The notes under the pieces: generated by a model
Databases searched by the model: none
Told to the model about the DNA's origin: nothing
What the model saw: only the letters and a program-made list of their open reading frames with translations
Shown here: piece after piece, positions 33,129 to 45,439 of the stretch
Position numbering within the stretch: position 1 is the stretch's first letter
Layout of the letters: each line of letters opens with the position of its first letter
DNA from: Pestalotiopsis fici W106-1
Taxonomy: Eukaryota; Ascomycota; Sordariomycetes; Amphisphaeriales; Sporocadaceae
Reading direction: 5' to 3'
NCBI RefSeq assembly: GCF_000516985.1
Contig: NW_006917103.1
Coordinates: 930,001-994,000 of the forward strand
DNA: 64,000 nt
Translations under genes and position numbers: made by a program

Positions 33129-35776
33129 ATGGAGTGCGATAAGGCAACCGTGGACGAGATTCGTCCTTTCGGGACAGCTCGATCTACCGTCGCGGAAAAG
33201 CCTCTCTCGGAAGAAGAGCTCAAGAAGTACGATGACTTTTTCAAAGCCAGTCTGTACCTCTGTCTCGGCATGATATATCTCATGGAGAATCCACTTCTTC
33301 GCGAACCCCTAAAAAAGGAGCATATCAAAGCCAGACAGCTGGGCCACTTTGGTTCGGCTCCCGGGCAGATCTTTACGTATATGCACTTCAACCGTCTCAT
33401 CAAAAAGTACGATCTCGACGCCATCTTCGTATCCGGCCCAGGTCACGGTGCGCCAGCTGTGCTATCTCAAGCCTACCTAGAGGGAACCTATTCAGAGGTG
33501 TATCCCGCCAAGTCCGAGGACCCCGAGGGCATGCAGAAGTTCTTCAAGCAGTTCTCCTTCCCAGGCGGCATCGGCTCGCATGCCACGCCAGAGACACCTG
33601 GAAGTCTCCACGAGGGTGGCGAGCTTGGGTACTCCATCTCCCACGCCTTTGGCAGCGTCTTTGACAACCCAGAACTCATCACGGTCACCATGGTCGGAGA
33701 TGGTGAGGCCGAGACTGGTCCCTTGGCTACTTCGTGGCACAGTAACAAGTTCCTCAACCCCATCACTGACGGAGCTGTGCTTCCGGTCTTGCATCTCAAT
33801 GGATACAAGATCAACAACCCAACCCTTCTCGCCCGTATTCCCCACCAAGAGATTGCGCAGCTCTTCAAGGGCTACGGTTGGGAGCCATACTTTGTCGAGG
33901 GTGACGACATTGAATCCATGCACCAGGCCATGGCCGGCACGCTCGAGCACTGTGTAAAGGAGATCAAGAAGTTCCAGAAGCAGGCCCGCGACTCGGGCAA
34001 GCCGTTCCGTCCCCGGTGGCCCATGATCATCCTCCGCACCCCCAAGGGCTGGACAGGACCCCGAAAGCTCAACGACCACTACCTGGCTGGATTCTGGCGG
34101 GCGCACCAAGTGCCCATTACCGACGTCAAGACCAACCCTGCCGATCTCAAGGTGCTGGAGGACTGGATGCGCAGTTACGAGCCCGATCGGCTCTTTGGCC
34201 AGGACGGCAGGATCTCCAAGGAGCTTCAAGAGGCGATTTGCCCTGCGGGTAACCGTCGTATGAGCGCCAACCCCGTGGCCAACGGTGGACTGCTGAAGAA
34301 GCCACTCAAGATGCCCGACTTTAAAAAATATGAAATCAAAGTGGACCAGGGCGGTGCTGTCAAGGCAGGCAGTATGAAAAACTGTGCCAATTTCCTGAGA
34401 GACATCATTGCGGCTAATCCGACCAACTTTCGCCTATGGGGCCCCGATGAGACCGAGTCCAACAAGTTGGCCGGGGTGTACGAAGCGGGTAAGAAGGTCT
34501 GGCTGGGTGAGTACTTTGAAGAGGACTCGGATGGTGGCAATTTGTCGCCCTTTGGCCGCGTCATGGAGATGCTGAGTGAGCACACCTGTGAGGGCTGGCT
34601 CGAAGGCTATGTACTCAGTGGTCGCCATGGACTTTTGAACAGCTATGAACCCTTCATCCACATCATCGACTCCATGGTGAACCAGGTAAGTTCTCACATA
34701 CTATTTACCGAGGCGGTGTAATACTAACAGGTCGCAGCACTGTAAATGGATTGAAAAGTGTTTGGAGGTTGAGTGGCGTGCACAGATTGCCTCCCTCAAC
34801 ATCCTGCTGACTGCAGTGGTATGGCGTCAGGATCACAATGGTTTTACACACCAAGATCCCGGTTTCCTCGACGTTGTCTGCAACAAGAGTCCTGAAGTTG
34901 TGCGCATCTATCTTCCGCCAGATGGCAACTGCCTGCTTTCAAGTAAGTGTCACCGCATTTAAACAAATAGAGTAAAGTACTAACTAGCACAGCCATGGAT
35001 CACTGTCTCAAGTCGTCCAACTATGTCAACGTCATCGTTGCCGACAAGCAGGACCACTTGCAATATCTCACCATGGAAGAGGCAGTCGAGCACTGCACCA
35101 AGGGCATTGGCATCTGGCCACAATTCAGCACTGACACTGGGGAGGAGCCCGATCTCGTCATGGCCAGCTGCGGCGACATTGCGGCCAACGAGTCGCTTGC
35201 CGCCATTGACCTGCTCCTCCAGAACTTTCCCGAGCTCAAGATCCGCTGCGTCAATGTCGTCGACCTATTCAAGCTGATTCGTCACGATGACCATCCCCAC
35301 GGTCTCAAGGACCCGGAGTGGTCGGCCCTCTTCACCGACGACAAGCCCGTTATCTTCAACTTTCACTCGTACCCGTGGCTCGTGCACAGGCTCATCTACA
35401 GAAGAGCCGGCAGCCACAACGTTCACGTCAGAGGTAAGCCACGACACTTATCGCTCATGTCCCCATCTCCCATGACTAACCTTGTAAAACAGGCTACAGG
35501 GAAAAGGGCAACATTGACACGCCCCTGGAGCTGGCCATTCGCAACGGAACCGACCGCTTCAGCCTGGCCATTGATGCCATTGACCGCATGACGCACCTGC
35601 ACAACCGGGGCGCGGCCGCGCGCGAGAAGCTCAAGAATGCCCAGCTCGCCGCTCGCAACCACTCGTACGAGATTGGCATGGATCCCGAGTACCTGAGTGA
35701 CTGGAAATGGCCACAGCAGAAGGGCTTACTGGAGAGGAACAAGGAGCGGCTGGAGAAGTTGAACCTGACCTCGTAA
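33129..35776 (+). CDS. Xylulose-5-phosphate/fructose-6-phosphate phosphoketolase
   Basis: Exons 33129-34685, 34738-34942, 34993-35433 and 35493-35776 give 828 residues, the normal XFP length. The thiamine-diphosphate domain has the motif [19 protein letters not shown] near residue 190, an early GHFGSAPG loop and SGPGHGAP. The pyrimidine domain shows [21 protein letters not shown] across the first junction (key residues in LNSYEPF and QHCKW). The enzyme splits xylulose-5-P (and fructose-6-P) with phosphate to acetyl-P and glyceraldehyde-3-P or erythrose-4-P, giving a route from pentoses to acetyl units. In fungi it is induced on certain sugars and usually works with acetate kinase, which is not in this window. 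Cytosolic; no targeting signal. Confidence 0.96.
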
Positions 35777-37053
35777 ATGGCAGGGCACTGGGCGGCTTTT
35801 GTGTTTTGGTTGGAGTCATTTAGATACGTGTCGAGGTTGTTTGGCAAAGTCTACCCAAGGGCCAGTCGAGGGCTCCGACTGTTCTGAGATCAGTCGCAAG
35901 CAAAGTATTTCTTAGCGTCATGAACAGACCTTTCCTTTTCTATCCATATCATGACTGTCTTCCAAAAAGAAATTGTCAGAGAAATGGCCACCACTGACTT
36001 TCTAGTCTACCTAGTATCTGCTACGTTAGTCGTGGATCAGATGAAATTGAAAATGCTGATGGAGTAGGCGGTGAGACTTGAATCGCCTGAATTTACAATA
36101 GTTCTGCCAAAAGTCTTGTCAAAGGCTTGGACATTGATCTATTAGTTTTGCTTACATGTTGACTCTCACATTGATTATGAACTTGGCGTGAGATAAAAGC
36201 TTGGCGAGTTGACTCTGATTCTTGGCATTCGGTGGCTTTTCATGTACAATACAATTGAATCAAGACTAGTAAATTAGGTGTGCAACAGAGGGTCAGCAAG
36301 TTGCATATGACAAGACATTTCTTGAAGTCTTAATTGGATCGCTTGAGTCTTGCAGAGGCAAGTGGCTAGGCATAGAAGCACGCAGGGAAGGGCGGAAAGG
36401 CGGCATTACGAAGTATACCTGTATATATAAAAAAATTTTTTTTGAATAATGGATCCAAATAATTTATTATTACAAAGCTTTTGGCTTATGGAAAGAATAT
36501 CTCCTCTAGAATAAGCAAATTCTACTTTTAAAAGATTCCGTTACATATGGTAGGTATAAAGGCACTACTGCCAATGAAGTGATTTGCTGTATTTCAGGGC
36601 TACGACCGTATTCCTACCACTTGCTCTAGGACGGTCCTTTGCGTATACACACCTGGTCGCATATTCCTACCGGCCAAGTATGGAAACAGAGCTCTCACCC
36701 CCCGCCATGGTACGACATGAGCTCCTGTTTTCATGCACAGTGACGCTATTTCGGGTTTTATACCCTTACCAATGATCTTATTCATCCAATGAGGGGTTGG
36801 ACTTCGACCGTAGATGCTGTGCTTGTGCGTTAATCAGCCGCAAGCATAATCGCTCTGCAGCCATGTAAAAGGACATTGCAGGACGCAGACACACATGCCT
36901 CCCGAACCTCTTATACTGTCAAACACTGCGAGTCTGACTATTCCAATCATCTTTCGAGAAGGTATGGCCACGAAACACATAAAATAGGACCACATACGCC
37001 AGTCGAAAATCATTTACTACAGGTTCTGTTCACTCCCTCGTTACTTTCTCATC
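35777..37053. other. Intergenic, 1.3 kb, AT-rich
   Basis: AT-rich around 36420-36560 with short A and T runs. No gene, repeat unit or RNA gene is recognised. It separates the conserved metabolic genes from the tailoring-enzyme region. Confidence 0.5.
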
Positions 37054-39031
37054 ATGGGCTCATTAAATAATATCCTAAGTAAACTCACTGAAGACTATGG
37101 GACCACCGGGATAACCATCTTCACCATCGCCGTCACTGTTATGGTGATGGCAATATGGATGACTGCTCAGTGGTACCGCCTCAGTCACATTCCGGGACCA
37201 TTCTTTGCCTCCCTCACCAATATCTGGGCCTTTCGCGCTTCCATGAGTGGGCATTACCACGTCATTGTCCGGGATCTTCAAGAAAAGTATGGCGAAATTG
37301 CCCGAATCGCGCCCAATGATGTTCTGATTGCGGATCCCGATACTCTCTGGAAAATCAATTCGGCGCGTTCCGTTTGGGGCCGTGGTGACTGGTACGGGAG
37401 TATCAGGTCAGTCAACCCAAGCTTCACCATATCTTGAAGACACTGACCTTGATCACTTTTCAGATTCAACCCTCAAGGTGACACGGTCTTTACCGAGACT
37501 GACACGGCAGCACATGACAAGCGCAAGGCAAAGCTCATTTCTGGGTTCTCGGGCAAGGGTCTCGTGAATATTGAGGGCAACATCGATATCCAGCTCGGCA
37601 TTCTGGTGGATGTGCTCAAGCGCAAGGTCAGTGGAGGCAATGGAGCTAATATTCTGGATCTGGGCCGCCTGCTCCAGCTTTTCCAAGTCGACCTTATTGC
37701 TCTGGCTGGTACGGGACAGTCTTGGGGTAATCTGATCACAGATACGGACCACTACGGCTATCTCAATATTGGTGACGATCTCTTGAAGTTCACCCAGTCA
37801 AGTGCTATGATACCATCTGGTAAGTGGACCCGCCTTTGTGTTCTGTTTTCGAAATACATGACCAAAGAGGCTCTTTCGTTTATTATCAAAGGCCTGCGGT
37901 TTTCATATGCGCGGCAATCATCAAAATTGTAACCATGTATCATGTGAGAATATCTGCCTACTAACAGCCCGCTCAAGTTCGACACGTGCTATTCTCTCCT
38001 CTATTCCTGCGACTATTCGGCCAAGATACACGTACTGGATGGCTTGGGTCCGTACTCTCATTACCCATGAGCTGTTTACCGCGCTGATAATATCAAAAGA
38101 GCCCTCAAAACTGCCGTGAAACGGCATACATCCGACATCAATGACGAAAAGCCACGAGATACAATGCTGGTAAGATATTGAATTCTAGACAGAGGAAGCG
38201 ATAGGGAATACTAATAATGTTCCTTCTCACTAGGCCGAATGGCTCAAACACGACCTGTCGCCCTTGCAAGCGGAGCTCGACCTCTCTATCCAGTTACTCG
38301 CCGGAATCGAGACTTCCATCTACACCATTAGAGGGACACTGCTGTACTTGATGACCGCACCGCGGGTGTATAATAAGCTCAAGAGGGAGATTGCTGAAGG
38401 GATCCAAAATGGCCGCATCTCGACTCCGATCAAGGGTGACGAGGCAAAGAATTTACCATATTTGCAGGTATGAAACCCTCCAAAGTCGGCTCCGTGGAAC
38501 TCTTGAGGTTGCGATTGAGGCCTGAACTAACGATCTATTAATACAGGCAGTCATCAGTGAAGGTCTCCGCATATCAACACCCGGAACCGCCGGCTTTCCC
38601 AAGAGGGTTCCCCCAGGAGGCGAGGTCATTTGCGGCAAGATGTTGCCGGCAGGAACTGATGTCCACGTGAACTTTGCCGCACTCATGACCAGCCGCGAGG
38701 TCTTTGGTGACGATGCGGATGTGTTCCGGCCCGAGCGCTTTCTCGAAGACGACGAAGAAACGAATACGAGGCGCCGCAAGGTGGTGGATCTCAACTTTGG
38801 TTTCGGTCGATGGCTATGCCTGGGTAAAGTCCTGGCACTTTTGGAGATGAATAAGATTTTTGTCGAGGTGAGTTGATCATGGCCTGTCACGACATCTGTG
38901 TGATGTATTTACTTACGAACCTCCTCATCCAGCTGTTGAGAGTCTTTGATTTCCAGATTGCAATCCCGAAAAGCCTTGGAAGCGCGAATCAGCTGCCACG
39001 TATTTTGTCAAGGACTTTGTGGCTCGTGTAA
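37054..39031 (+). CDS. Cytochrome P450 (pisatin-demethylase-like) with C-terminal frameshift
   Basis: Exons 37054-37406, 37464-37819, 37978-38047, 38100-38169, 38234-38467, 38547-38867 and 38933-39031 (500 residues). An N-terminal anchor (ITIFTIAVTVMVMAIWM) is followed by HIPGPFFA. The I-helix motif is AGIETS, ExxR is EGLR (366-369), PERF motif is FRPERF, and the haem signature is FGFGRWLCLG with Cys 452. From about 38962 the annotated frame reads an unrelated tail and stops at 39029-39031. The neighbouring frame instead continues family-like sequence (PEKPWKRES... FVKDFVARVTCDP) to a stop at 39049-39051, as if one base were deleted near 38962. The haem pocket is intact; only the last strand is affected. 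Either a recent lesion or a sequencing error. Confidence 0.82.
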
Positions 39032-39051
39032 CATGCGATCCGATTGGCTGA
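38955..39051 (+). pseudogene. Frameshift site and displaced C-terminus of the P450
   Basis: Within the last exon, sequence up to DFQIA is in the gene frame. After that, the frame one base over encodes a tail with Trp, Lys-Arg-Glu and FVKDFVARV, ending in CDPIG at 39049-39051. Tails of this kind are usual in pisatin-demethylase-like P450s. One missing A in the GCAATCCC context explains the change. Confidence 0.7.
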
Positions 39052-39273
39052 GGTGTGATTGCTGAGACTTTGGTGCCTGGTACAGAACTGAGACGTCTTT
39101 ATATAGTTCCCCTTGTCAGTCGGGCCAAGATGATGGTCTCATCTTACCCTCCGTTTACACAGCAGGTCAGATTTGTCGGATATTATCATGGTAGATAATT
39201 GGTAGAAAGATGTTATTGTACATTAAATGCCATCATTACTGCTCGCTAAATCATTTTCGTACTCATCATGTCG

Positions 39274-40553
39274 CTATGGAGTTTTGCTCTCAACCTGGAA
39301 CTCTTTTGTCACCTTGATCGAGGCATTTTGATTATGTTCGGGCCCGAGAATGGACAATTCACTTCCACTGTCCCGTTCGGCAGCTCCTACTGCGAACGCG
39401 TCCTGTTTGGATTGATGAATATCGCTGCGCAGGACCAACTGCTCATCCGTTGCCCGGCTGTCCCGTCTTTCGTATCGGTCGCTCGTATTTGTGTTGTTTT
39501 GCGCCTTGAGCTCACTGCCCCCAATGGTGTGCATGGCAAAGACGCCGCCGCCGCCGCCCCCCGCGTTCTTGTGCTTCATCCATCCCGAGTTCCCGCTGGC
39601 ACTGAGGTCTTCTCCACTGCGACGGCCGCTCATCCACGTACCGAACCAGTCCCGGTACAAGGGTCGACACACGGGGATGCCGACGCACACCAAGGTGGTG
39701 CAGAATTCGGCAGCGTGCCAGATGATGATGCCAACCACATCCTTGAGGTAGTTTGGGCTGCCCAGGTTCTTGAGCTCAATCGCCCGCTTGATGCCGCACG
39801 CACCCGCCAATACTCCCAAGCTCATGGATATGCCAATGATCATCTTCTCCCGTCTCGGCATATTCAAGTTCCATAGCAGCCACCAGGGGAAGGCAGCATA
39901 GAAGAAGTCGACAATGACGGACCAGCACCCAGCGTATGTCGAAATGTGACCCGGGTCGATCGGACAAGTACCGTCGAGTCGTCGGTCCCACAGATACGCA
40001 ACGGGCACGCAAGAGAACCAAAACACAAAGAGCGACGCGACAATGGCGGTGGCGAGGAAAAAGTTGGGGACCCAGATGGCGACCTGGTCGCGGCGCGTGG
40101 TGACGAGTCGGAGGAGGAAGAGGGCGAGGGAGGTCTTCGATAGCGCGGTGCCAAAGACGAGCACCGTCTGGCCTATGGCCGAGTATAAAATGGCTCTCGT
40201 TATGTTCTCCATGCCGTCCACGGTACCCTTGGCGGCAATGATCCCTGTCATGTCTTGACCGAAGCCGTAGTAGGATGCTATGGTCAACATGACATCGTAT
40301 ATTAAAAGAGAAACCTGGTGTCAGATAAAATTAGTGAACCTGATTGCCAGCCATGATGCAATGAATCCTAGGGGTTGTCCCTTACAAAAGAGGCATTAAA
40401 AAAGTGGTCGTCGAGTCCGTAAGCCTGGACAACCTTGATACGTGTATACAGTCGCAAAACAACAAAGATAAATGCCACGCTCGTGAACCCCCACAGTAGC
40501 CCCAGCATCATGGGAGCATCTCCACCGATTCCGATCATCAACGAGTTGTCCAT
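39274..40553 (-). CDS. Fungal rhodopsin-domain integral membrane protein (1)
   Basis: Exons 40553-40386 and 40314-39274 give 402 residues. Seven hydrophobic helices are predicted by eye, starting with MMLGLLWGFTSVAFIFVVLR. Family features include GLDDHFF after helix 1, a long loop before helix 3, WDRR...GTCP in the extracellular loop, and a basic GIKRAIEL segment. The C-terminal 120 residues are polar, with a GGGGGG run and many Ser/Asp. This is the fungal rhodopsin/SAT4-like domain, found in receptor-like proteins of unknown ligand; no retinal-binding Lys can be assigned by reading. It converges with the P450 at 37054-39031 (243 bp apart). Confidence 0.85.
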
Positions 40554-42035
40554 CTTGGTGACAAGGCGAGACTACTGGCAAGCAGCCTCCAAAATGAAAA
40601 GGGTGCAATCTTGAAGATTGCAACAACAACGATTGCGTCGCTGGCTTGTTAGAGGCCCGTCATCGAGGGAAAGAAAAACATGAGAAACAGAGAGACATTC
40701 AGTAACAGTGACAAGAGGAAAACCTGCGTTCAAAAGGGATGCTGAAACAATTATACCTGGTTACAGTCGCCGAAGTTCGAAAACTTTATTTGTGCCATGA
40801 CTCGGAAACTAAGATGTCACAGTCGCAGTCCAGCCCTTGAGATCTAACCCAAAACTCCTCTCTGCGATTAATTTTCCTCCCTAGGGTCAAGAGTCAGCTC
40901 GAACAGCCGGACTGTCATAGAGTCACATCGCTGGCCGGGACGCGACAGGGACCGTGGCAGGGACCTGGGACTTGACAGGGACTTCTACAGGGACCCCTGC
41001 CTGCCACGCTGCTTGACACAGAGACACAATACGGGGGAAACCAGCACTTACATCTTCAGGTAATCATGTGACAATGGGGTATCAGATCTTCGGATCGGGT
41101 GGATTTTTCTGCTCTTGAAGAATGACCGGCAGCAGAATGCTCCGTAATGAGATCCACGTATGGATGGATTATAGAGATCTCATTTCAGATCTATTGGACC
41201 CTTATGCAAATATCTCATAGCTGCTAGTCATTTGAGTTATTATTAGTCTTCAGCCGCATTCCATCGACTATATTCCAGTGCTGAAGGCGATTCATGTGTC
41301 TGCCGCCTCCTTGACTCCTATTCTCTTCTGCCGAGCCCAATCGAAAATTTCTCTCATTCCAAGAAGCCGTTTGGGGATCGGCAGTCACTCACCTGTAAAT
41401 TTGACCGACCAAGTCTAGCGGTTCATACGCCTCCTGCATGCCGAGGTTGTAGCCCGAATGCACTTTTACTTGCACTAGGGCATATTTGGAGTCACGGCAA
41501 TTTTATGTCCAATTATGTCAACCGCTATCTGTATCATTGATATCTAGAGTCTCCACCCGTGACGGGCACTTGGTCCACCGGACTGACCGGGGAGCCTAGG
41601 GAGGTGTTCCGAACCCCTGCCACAATCTACGGGGGTTAACTCATAGTGCCCGGTTAGTGGCAGAGACGATGGAGACGTATCCGATCCTTGCTTGGGGTTT
41701 CGTGGCAAATTCATGGCATAACCCTTGGTAATAGGTAGCAGTGCGTGTTGTGCAGAGTGTAGTATACGAATAGTGAACGAGATATTGGCAAATGCTTGGA
41801 TGGATGGGGGAGGGAACCATGAGGGGGGGAATGGCGATGAGTATACCCGATATATGGGCCCTATCCGAATTGGAAAACTCATATTACTCAGTCTTCCTGC
41901 TTCGAGTCGTGGACCTTTTTTGAACCTTATGAAAAGCCGAAATCATACCTACTATTCAGCGCTCGGACGGCAATACGACTGTTGTTCTGAACCTGCAGCC
42001 CGGCAGTAGTAATCCCATATCAGAGTGGACCAAAC
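40554..42035. other. Divergent intergenic region, 1.5 kb
   Basis: Upstream of both the rhodopsin-domain gene and the next P450. Around 40930-41010 the short word CAGGGAC recurs several times in an irregular direct-repeat patch. No coding feature was recognised. Confidence 0.5.
40937..41003. repeat. Imperfect CAGGGAC direct repeats
   Basis: About five copies of an imperfect CAGGGACC/T word within 70 bp, irregularly spaced, in the divergent promoter region. Could be regulatory or chance low complexity. Confidence 0.6.
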
Positions 42036-43909
42036 ATGAACGGCAACGACAAGAACGCGACAGCCATTGTCGGCAGTCTCCCGCAAGAGCTCAAGAATAC
42101 TCCAACGCTGCTCGTATTGCTTGTCCTAGTCCCCATAATCACCGGTCTCCTCTCCTACATAGTCGATTACTTTTCCTCCCCATTGCGGAAATATCCCGGC
42201 CCCTTTCTTGGACGTAGGTGCTCGAGGCTGAGTTCAGCCCACTCCCACAATACTGACAAGGCTTAGGATGGACGAATCTATATCGCATGTATCACGCCTG
42301 GCGCGGTTCCATGCACCTGGTTTCCAAGGACCTGCATGACAAGTACGGACCAGTCGTTCGTATGGCCCCCGGCTATCTGGACGTGGACTATTCGTCATTG
42401 ATCAAGACATGTTTCGATGTTCAAGGAGTCTGGGAAAAGGTATAGTGATGGCACTTTTGGCTTTCGTTCTCCGCATTTTGACTTGTTTCTGTCACGGCTC
42501 TCCACTTTTCAACCCTGGTACACGTAATTTGAAACATGCAACTCTAAAGATCGGCAACTGACATGGTATTACATATCCAGACTGAATGGCACGGTGTCAG
42601 CGGCGCCGTCGTTGACGGAAAACTCTTCTATAACATATTTTCCGAAACTCGGGCAGCTGAGCATGCTAGAATCAAGAAGCCCATCGCCAAGTATTTTTCT
42701 CCAAGTGGAGTTGCTCCTCTTGAGCCGCACGTCGACGCGGTGCTGGCATCACTCTGTCGCATCTTGAGCGATCGGTTTGCTGGCGACGGCAAATTTGGCG
42801 ATGCCTTTGACTTTGGAAAATGGGTGCTGTACTGTAAGTCTTCTCTTACTGCCTATGATTAATTGAAGAGAGGCTCACAGTTCATGTGTATAGTTGCTTG
42901 GGATGTCGTTGCAAAGACAACTTGGAGTCAACGAGTTGGCTATCTGGAAAAGGGATACGACTTTGATGGATCTCTCAATGTGTCTGAAAAGGCCATGGAT
43001 TATCTCGTCACCATAGGCATGTATCCAAAGCTCGACAAGTATCTAGACAAGAACCCCTACGTTCGCATCGGGCCCCCGGCCTTTGGCAGCATCACCAACC
43101 TTGGCCTCGGCCATCTCATGGCGCGCATGAAGGGCGAGGACAAGCACGATCCTGCCAAGCCGGATTTCTTGGACCGCTACCTCGAGGCACAGCAAAATAA
43201 CCCCGAGGTTGTCGACGTCTACCGCATCCTGTCGTACATGCTGGTCAACCTCGCGGCCGGTTCCGACACGACTGCCGTGAGCTTGCGCTCCATCTTTTAC
43301 CTCTCGCTCAAGCACCCGCACGTCTACCGCCGCCTCGAGGCCGAGATCCTGGACGCAAACTTTTCCAAGTTGCCTGCTTCCTATGCCGAGAGCCGCAAGT
43401 TGCCATATCTCGAGGCCGTCACGCGCGAGTGTCTACGCTACCTGCCAGGTAACTGCTTCGCGCAGGAGCGCTACGTCCCCGCTGGCGGCCTGACCTTGCC
43501 CGATGGCTCGCACGTACCGCAGGGCACCGCAATTGGCTTCAATGCCTACGTGCTACACCGCAACAAGCAAGTCTGGGGCGCCGATGCCGAAGAGTTCGTG
43601 CCCGAGAGGTGGCTCCCGGCCGCGGGCGAGTCGGGCGAGGCCTTTGAGGCGCGGCTGCAAGCCATGAATAATGCAGATCTTTCCTTTTCGGCGGGCTCGA
43701 GAAAGTGCATTGGCATGAATCTCGGCAAGATGGAGGTTAGCAAGTCGGTGGCGACCCTGATCAAGCTGTTTGCCTTTGAGTTGGCGGACCCTAGCAAGGA
43801 GTGGACGATTCACAACAGCATCTTCCCGAGACAGTCTGGGGTGCTACTTAAATTAAAGGCACGAGACGGCACTTCCGAAGAGGTGGCTGCGATGGATGTA
43901 GACTATTGA
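42036..43909 (+). CDS. Cytochrome P450 monooxygenase, ER-anchored
   Basis: Exons 42036-42213, 42267-42439, 42581-42833 and 42894-43909 give 539 residues. The anchor is TLLVLLVLVPIITGLLSYIV, then a PLRKYPGPFLG hinge. The I-helix motif is AGSDTTA, ExxR is ECLR, PERW appears as FVPERW, and the haem signature is FSAGSRKCIG with Cys about 473. The frame is intact to a natural stop. The sequence belongs to the large fungal group of benzoate-4-hydroxylase/CYP52-unrelated secondary-metabolism P450s; the substrate is not inferable. With the adjacent methyltransferase, dioxygenase and regulator it fits a tailoring role. Confidence 0.92.
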
Positions 43910-44302
43910 TCTTTGGTCATTTGAAATGTGCGCGATGTGGAATGGGGGCATCGTTCCACGATTTCAGGTAGAACAAGTCAGTTCGCGGTTATAAGCATCA
44001 GAATTTCGATAATGTGTGCTTCATTCAGGTTGCTAAAGAGGGAGGGAATATATCAGTGCTTATTCCTGGGTCGCTCGGCGGAATCCTCCCTGCAGCTGTA
44101 TCAATGTCCCTATAAGACTTCATACGTGGTAAAACCGGTAGCCATACTTTTGTTGTTACAGCCATGCCCCAAATTGACCGGTGACGATACTCTCCACGCC
44201 CTCCATAGTTGTTCAGAAACAACCAACTCAAAAATGGTATTCTATACTTCGCCATCAAAAGCCATCTTCATGTTCCATGCGAAGACTATCCTGTTCCCCG
44301 AG
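43910..44302. other. Intergenic, convergent 3' ends
   Basis: Between the P450 and the hypothetical gene. A plus-strand open frame across here overlaps the hypothetical gene and has no features of its own. Confidence 0.5.
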
Positions 44303-45439
44303 TCAATCAAGATCATGATCGTCATCCTCATGAATATCATCCTCTTCATCATCGTGCCCCTAGCAACAACCAGAATGCTCATGGTCGATATCCTTGAAAG
44401 CACTAACGTCATACTCGCCATGGTTCGATACGTGTATTACCACGTGAAGGTTCGGTCGCCCAAGTCGCTTGGCAGTTCGCCAGACGCGGCCGAATACTTG
44501 ATCGTGCCCCAGGTAATTCCTTTGCTGCAAGATACCCATTCCTGTCAACAGGGCTGTCCATTTGGGTTGGCATCGATCCGTGCCGAAGCCCAAGTCTCTG
44601 TAGCAGGTATTGCGTACATGGAGTTGGCGGCCAATTACCTCCAAGATTTGCTCATGATCTGAATGACATACTAAACACCTGCTCATCTTGGAGGAGCGCC
44701 CATCAATGCTCGTCCATGATCTGCAGTAAGGTTGCCCGTTGACGGTAGACCTGATTGTGCTTTTTGCCACTTGCCAGCCGTCCTGCTCAACAAAGGAAGG
44801 CCGTCCAACAGTAAACGTTATGTGGGGGCATTCGGTGAACTCGATGTCTTTGATGTTGAAGCCTTTCTCTACAACATAGCTGATTTCCTGTTTCTGTAGG
44901 AAACTGCCATTCTCGAAGTAGACCTCGCTCGACCATGCATATTCTGGGCCGTTGTTGTAAAAGTGTGCGATACCGCTGCATGATAGCTCTGGGATGAAGG
45001 CAATAGGGACATTGACATCGAGCTGCCGGCGGATACAGTCGAGGTGGTAGAAAGCAAGGTGGTACGGCATGCTTGGGTGGATGGGTGTGAGGGTATTGAC
45101 CGACAGGGGATCGAATGGTAGGGATGAGAAGAACAGAGGCTCAGTCTTCGTATACGTGTCTGGAGTTTCCAAGGCTTCTTTGGGAAGAGCTGTGCCCTGA
45201 ATGATGGACCAGATCGTATCCAAGAGGCGACACAAGGATCTAGAGCCCTGTAATTTAGGAGGCAGAAGGGTATTGTAGTAGGTGGGCTCTTGCGCTGGGT
45301 TGTGTTGGCGGCAGCCTCGGTCAGAGTGGCAGCAGACACATGGCGGATGGCCCCACCATTGATCACTCTCCTCGACTCGCGTAATAGAAGAGTGGATGCT
45401 TGAAGAGTTGAGCCCCTTCTTCGGGGAGTCTTCATCCAT
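44303..45439 (-). CDS. Hypothetical protein with acidic His/Asp-rich tail
   Basis: Exon 1 is 45439-44408 and a probable exon 2 is 44359-44303, together 362 residues. Without the intron (GTTAGT donor, TTGCTAG acceptor, 48 nt) the frame ends at a TAG at 44360. With it, the protein gains an acidic tail starting GHDDEEDDIHEDDDHD. An in-frame acidic tail directly after a perfect acceptor is good evidence for splicing. The body has cysteine pairs (PPCVCCHSDRGC near residue 33), a PYHLAFYHLDC segment and many aromatic residues, but no membrane helix or signal peptide. I do not recognise a domain. The tail could bind metal or basic partners; that is inference. Confidence 0.5.

Noticed and set aside
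33492..34229. 245-codon minus-strand frame inside phosphoketolase
   Set aside because: Shadow of a strongly biased GC-rich coding exon; the sense strand carries all family motifs.
37978..38169. Second frameshift in the middle of the P450 at 37054
   Set aside because: The frame conflict disappears when the acceptor after GCTCAAG (37977) and a 52-nt intron 38048-38099 are used; the protein then reads DTRTGWLGALKTAVKRH without a break.
43928..44662. 244-codon plus-strand frame overlapping the hypothetical gene
   Set aside because: Opposite strand has the better-supported spliced gene; the hydrophobic part is the complement of the acidic/His-rich tail.
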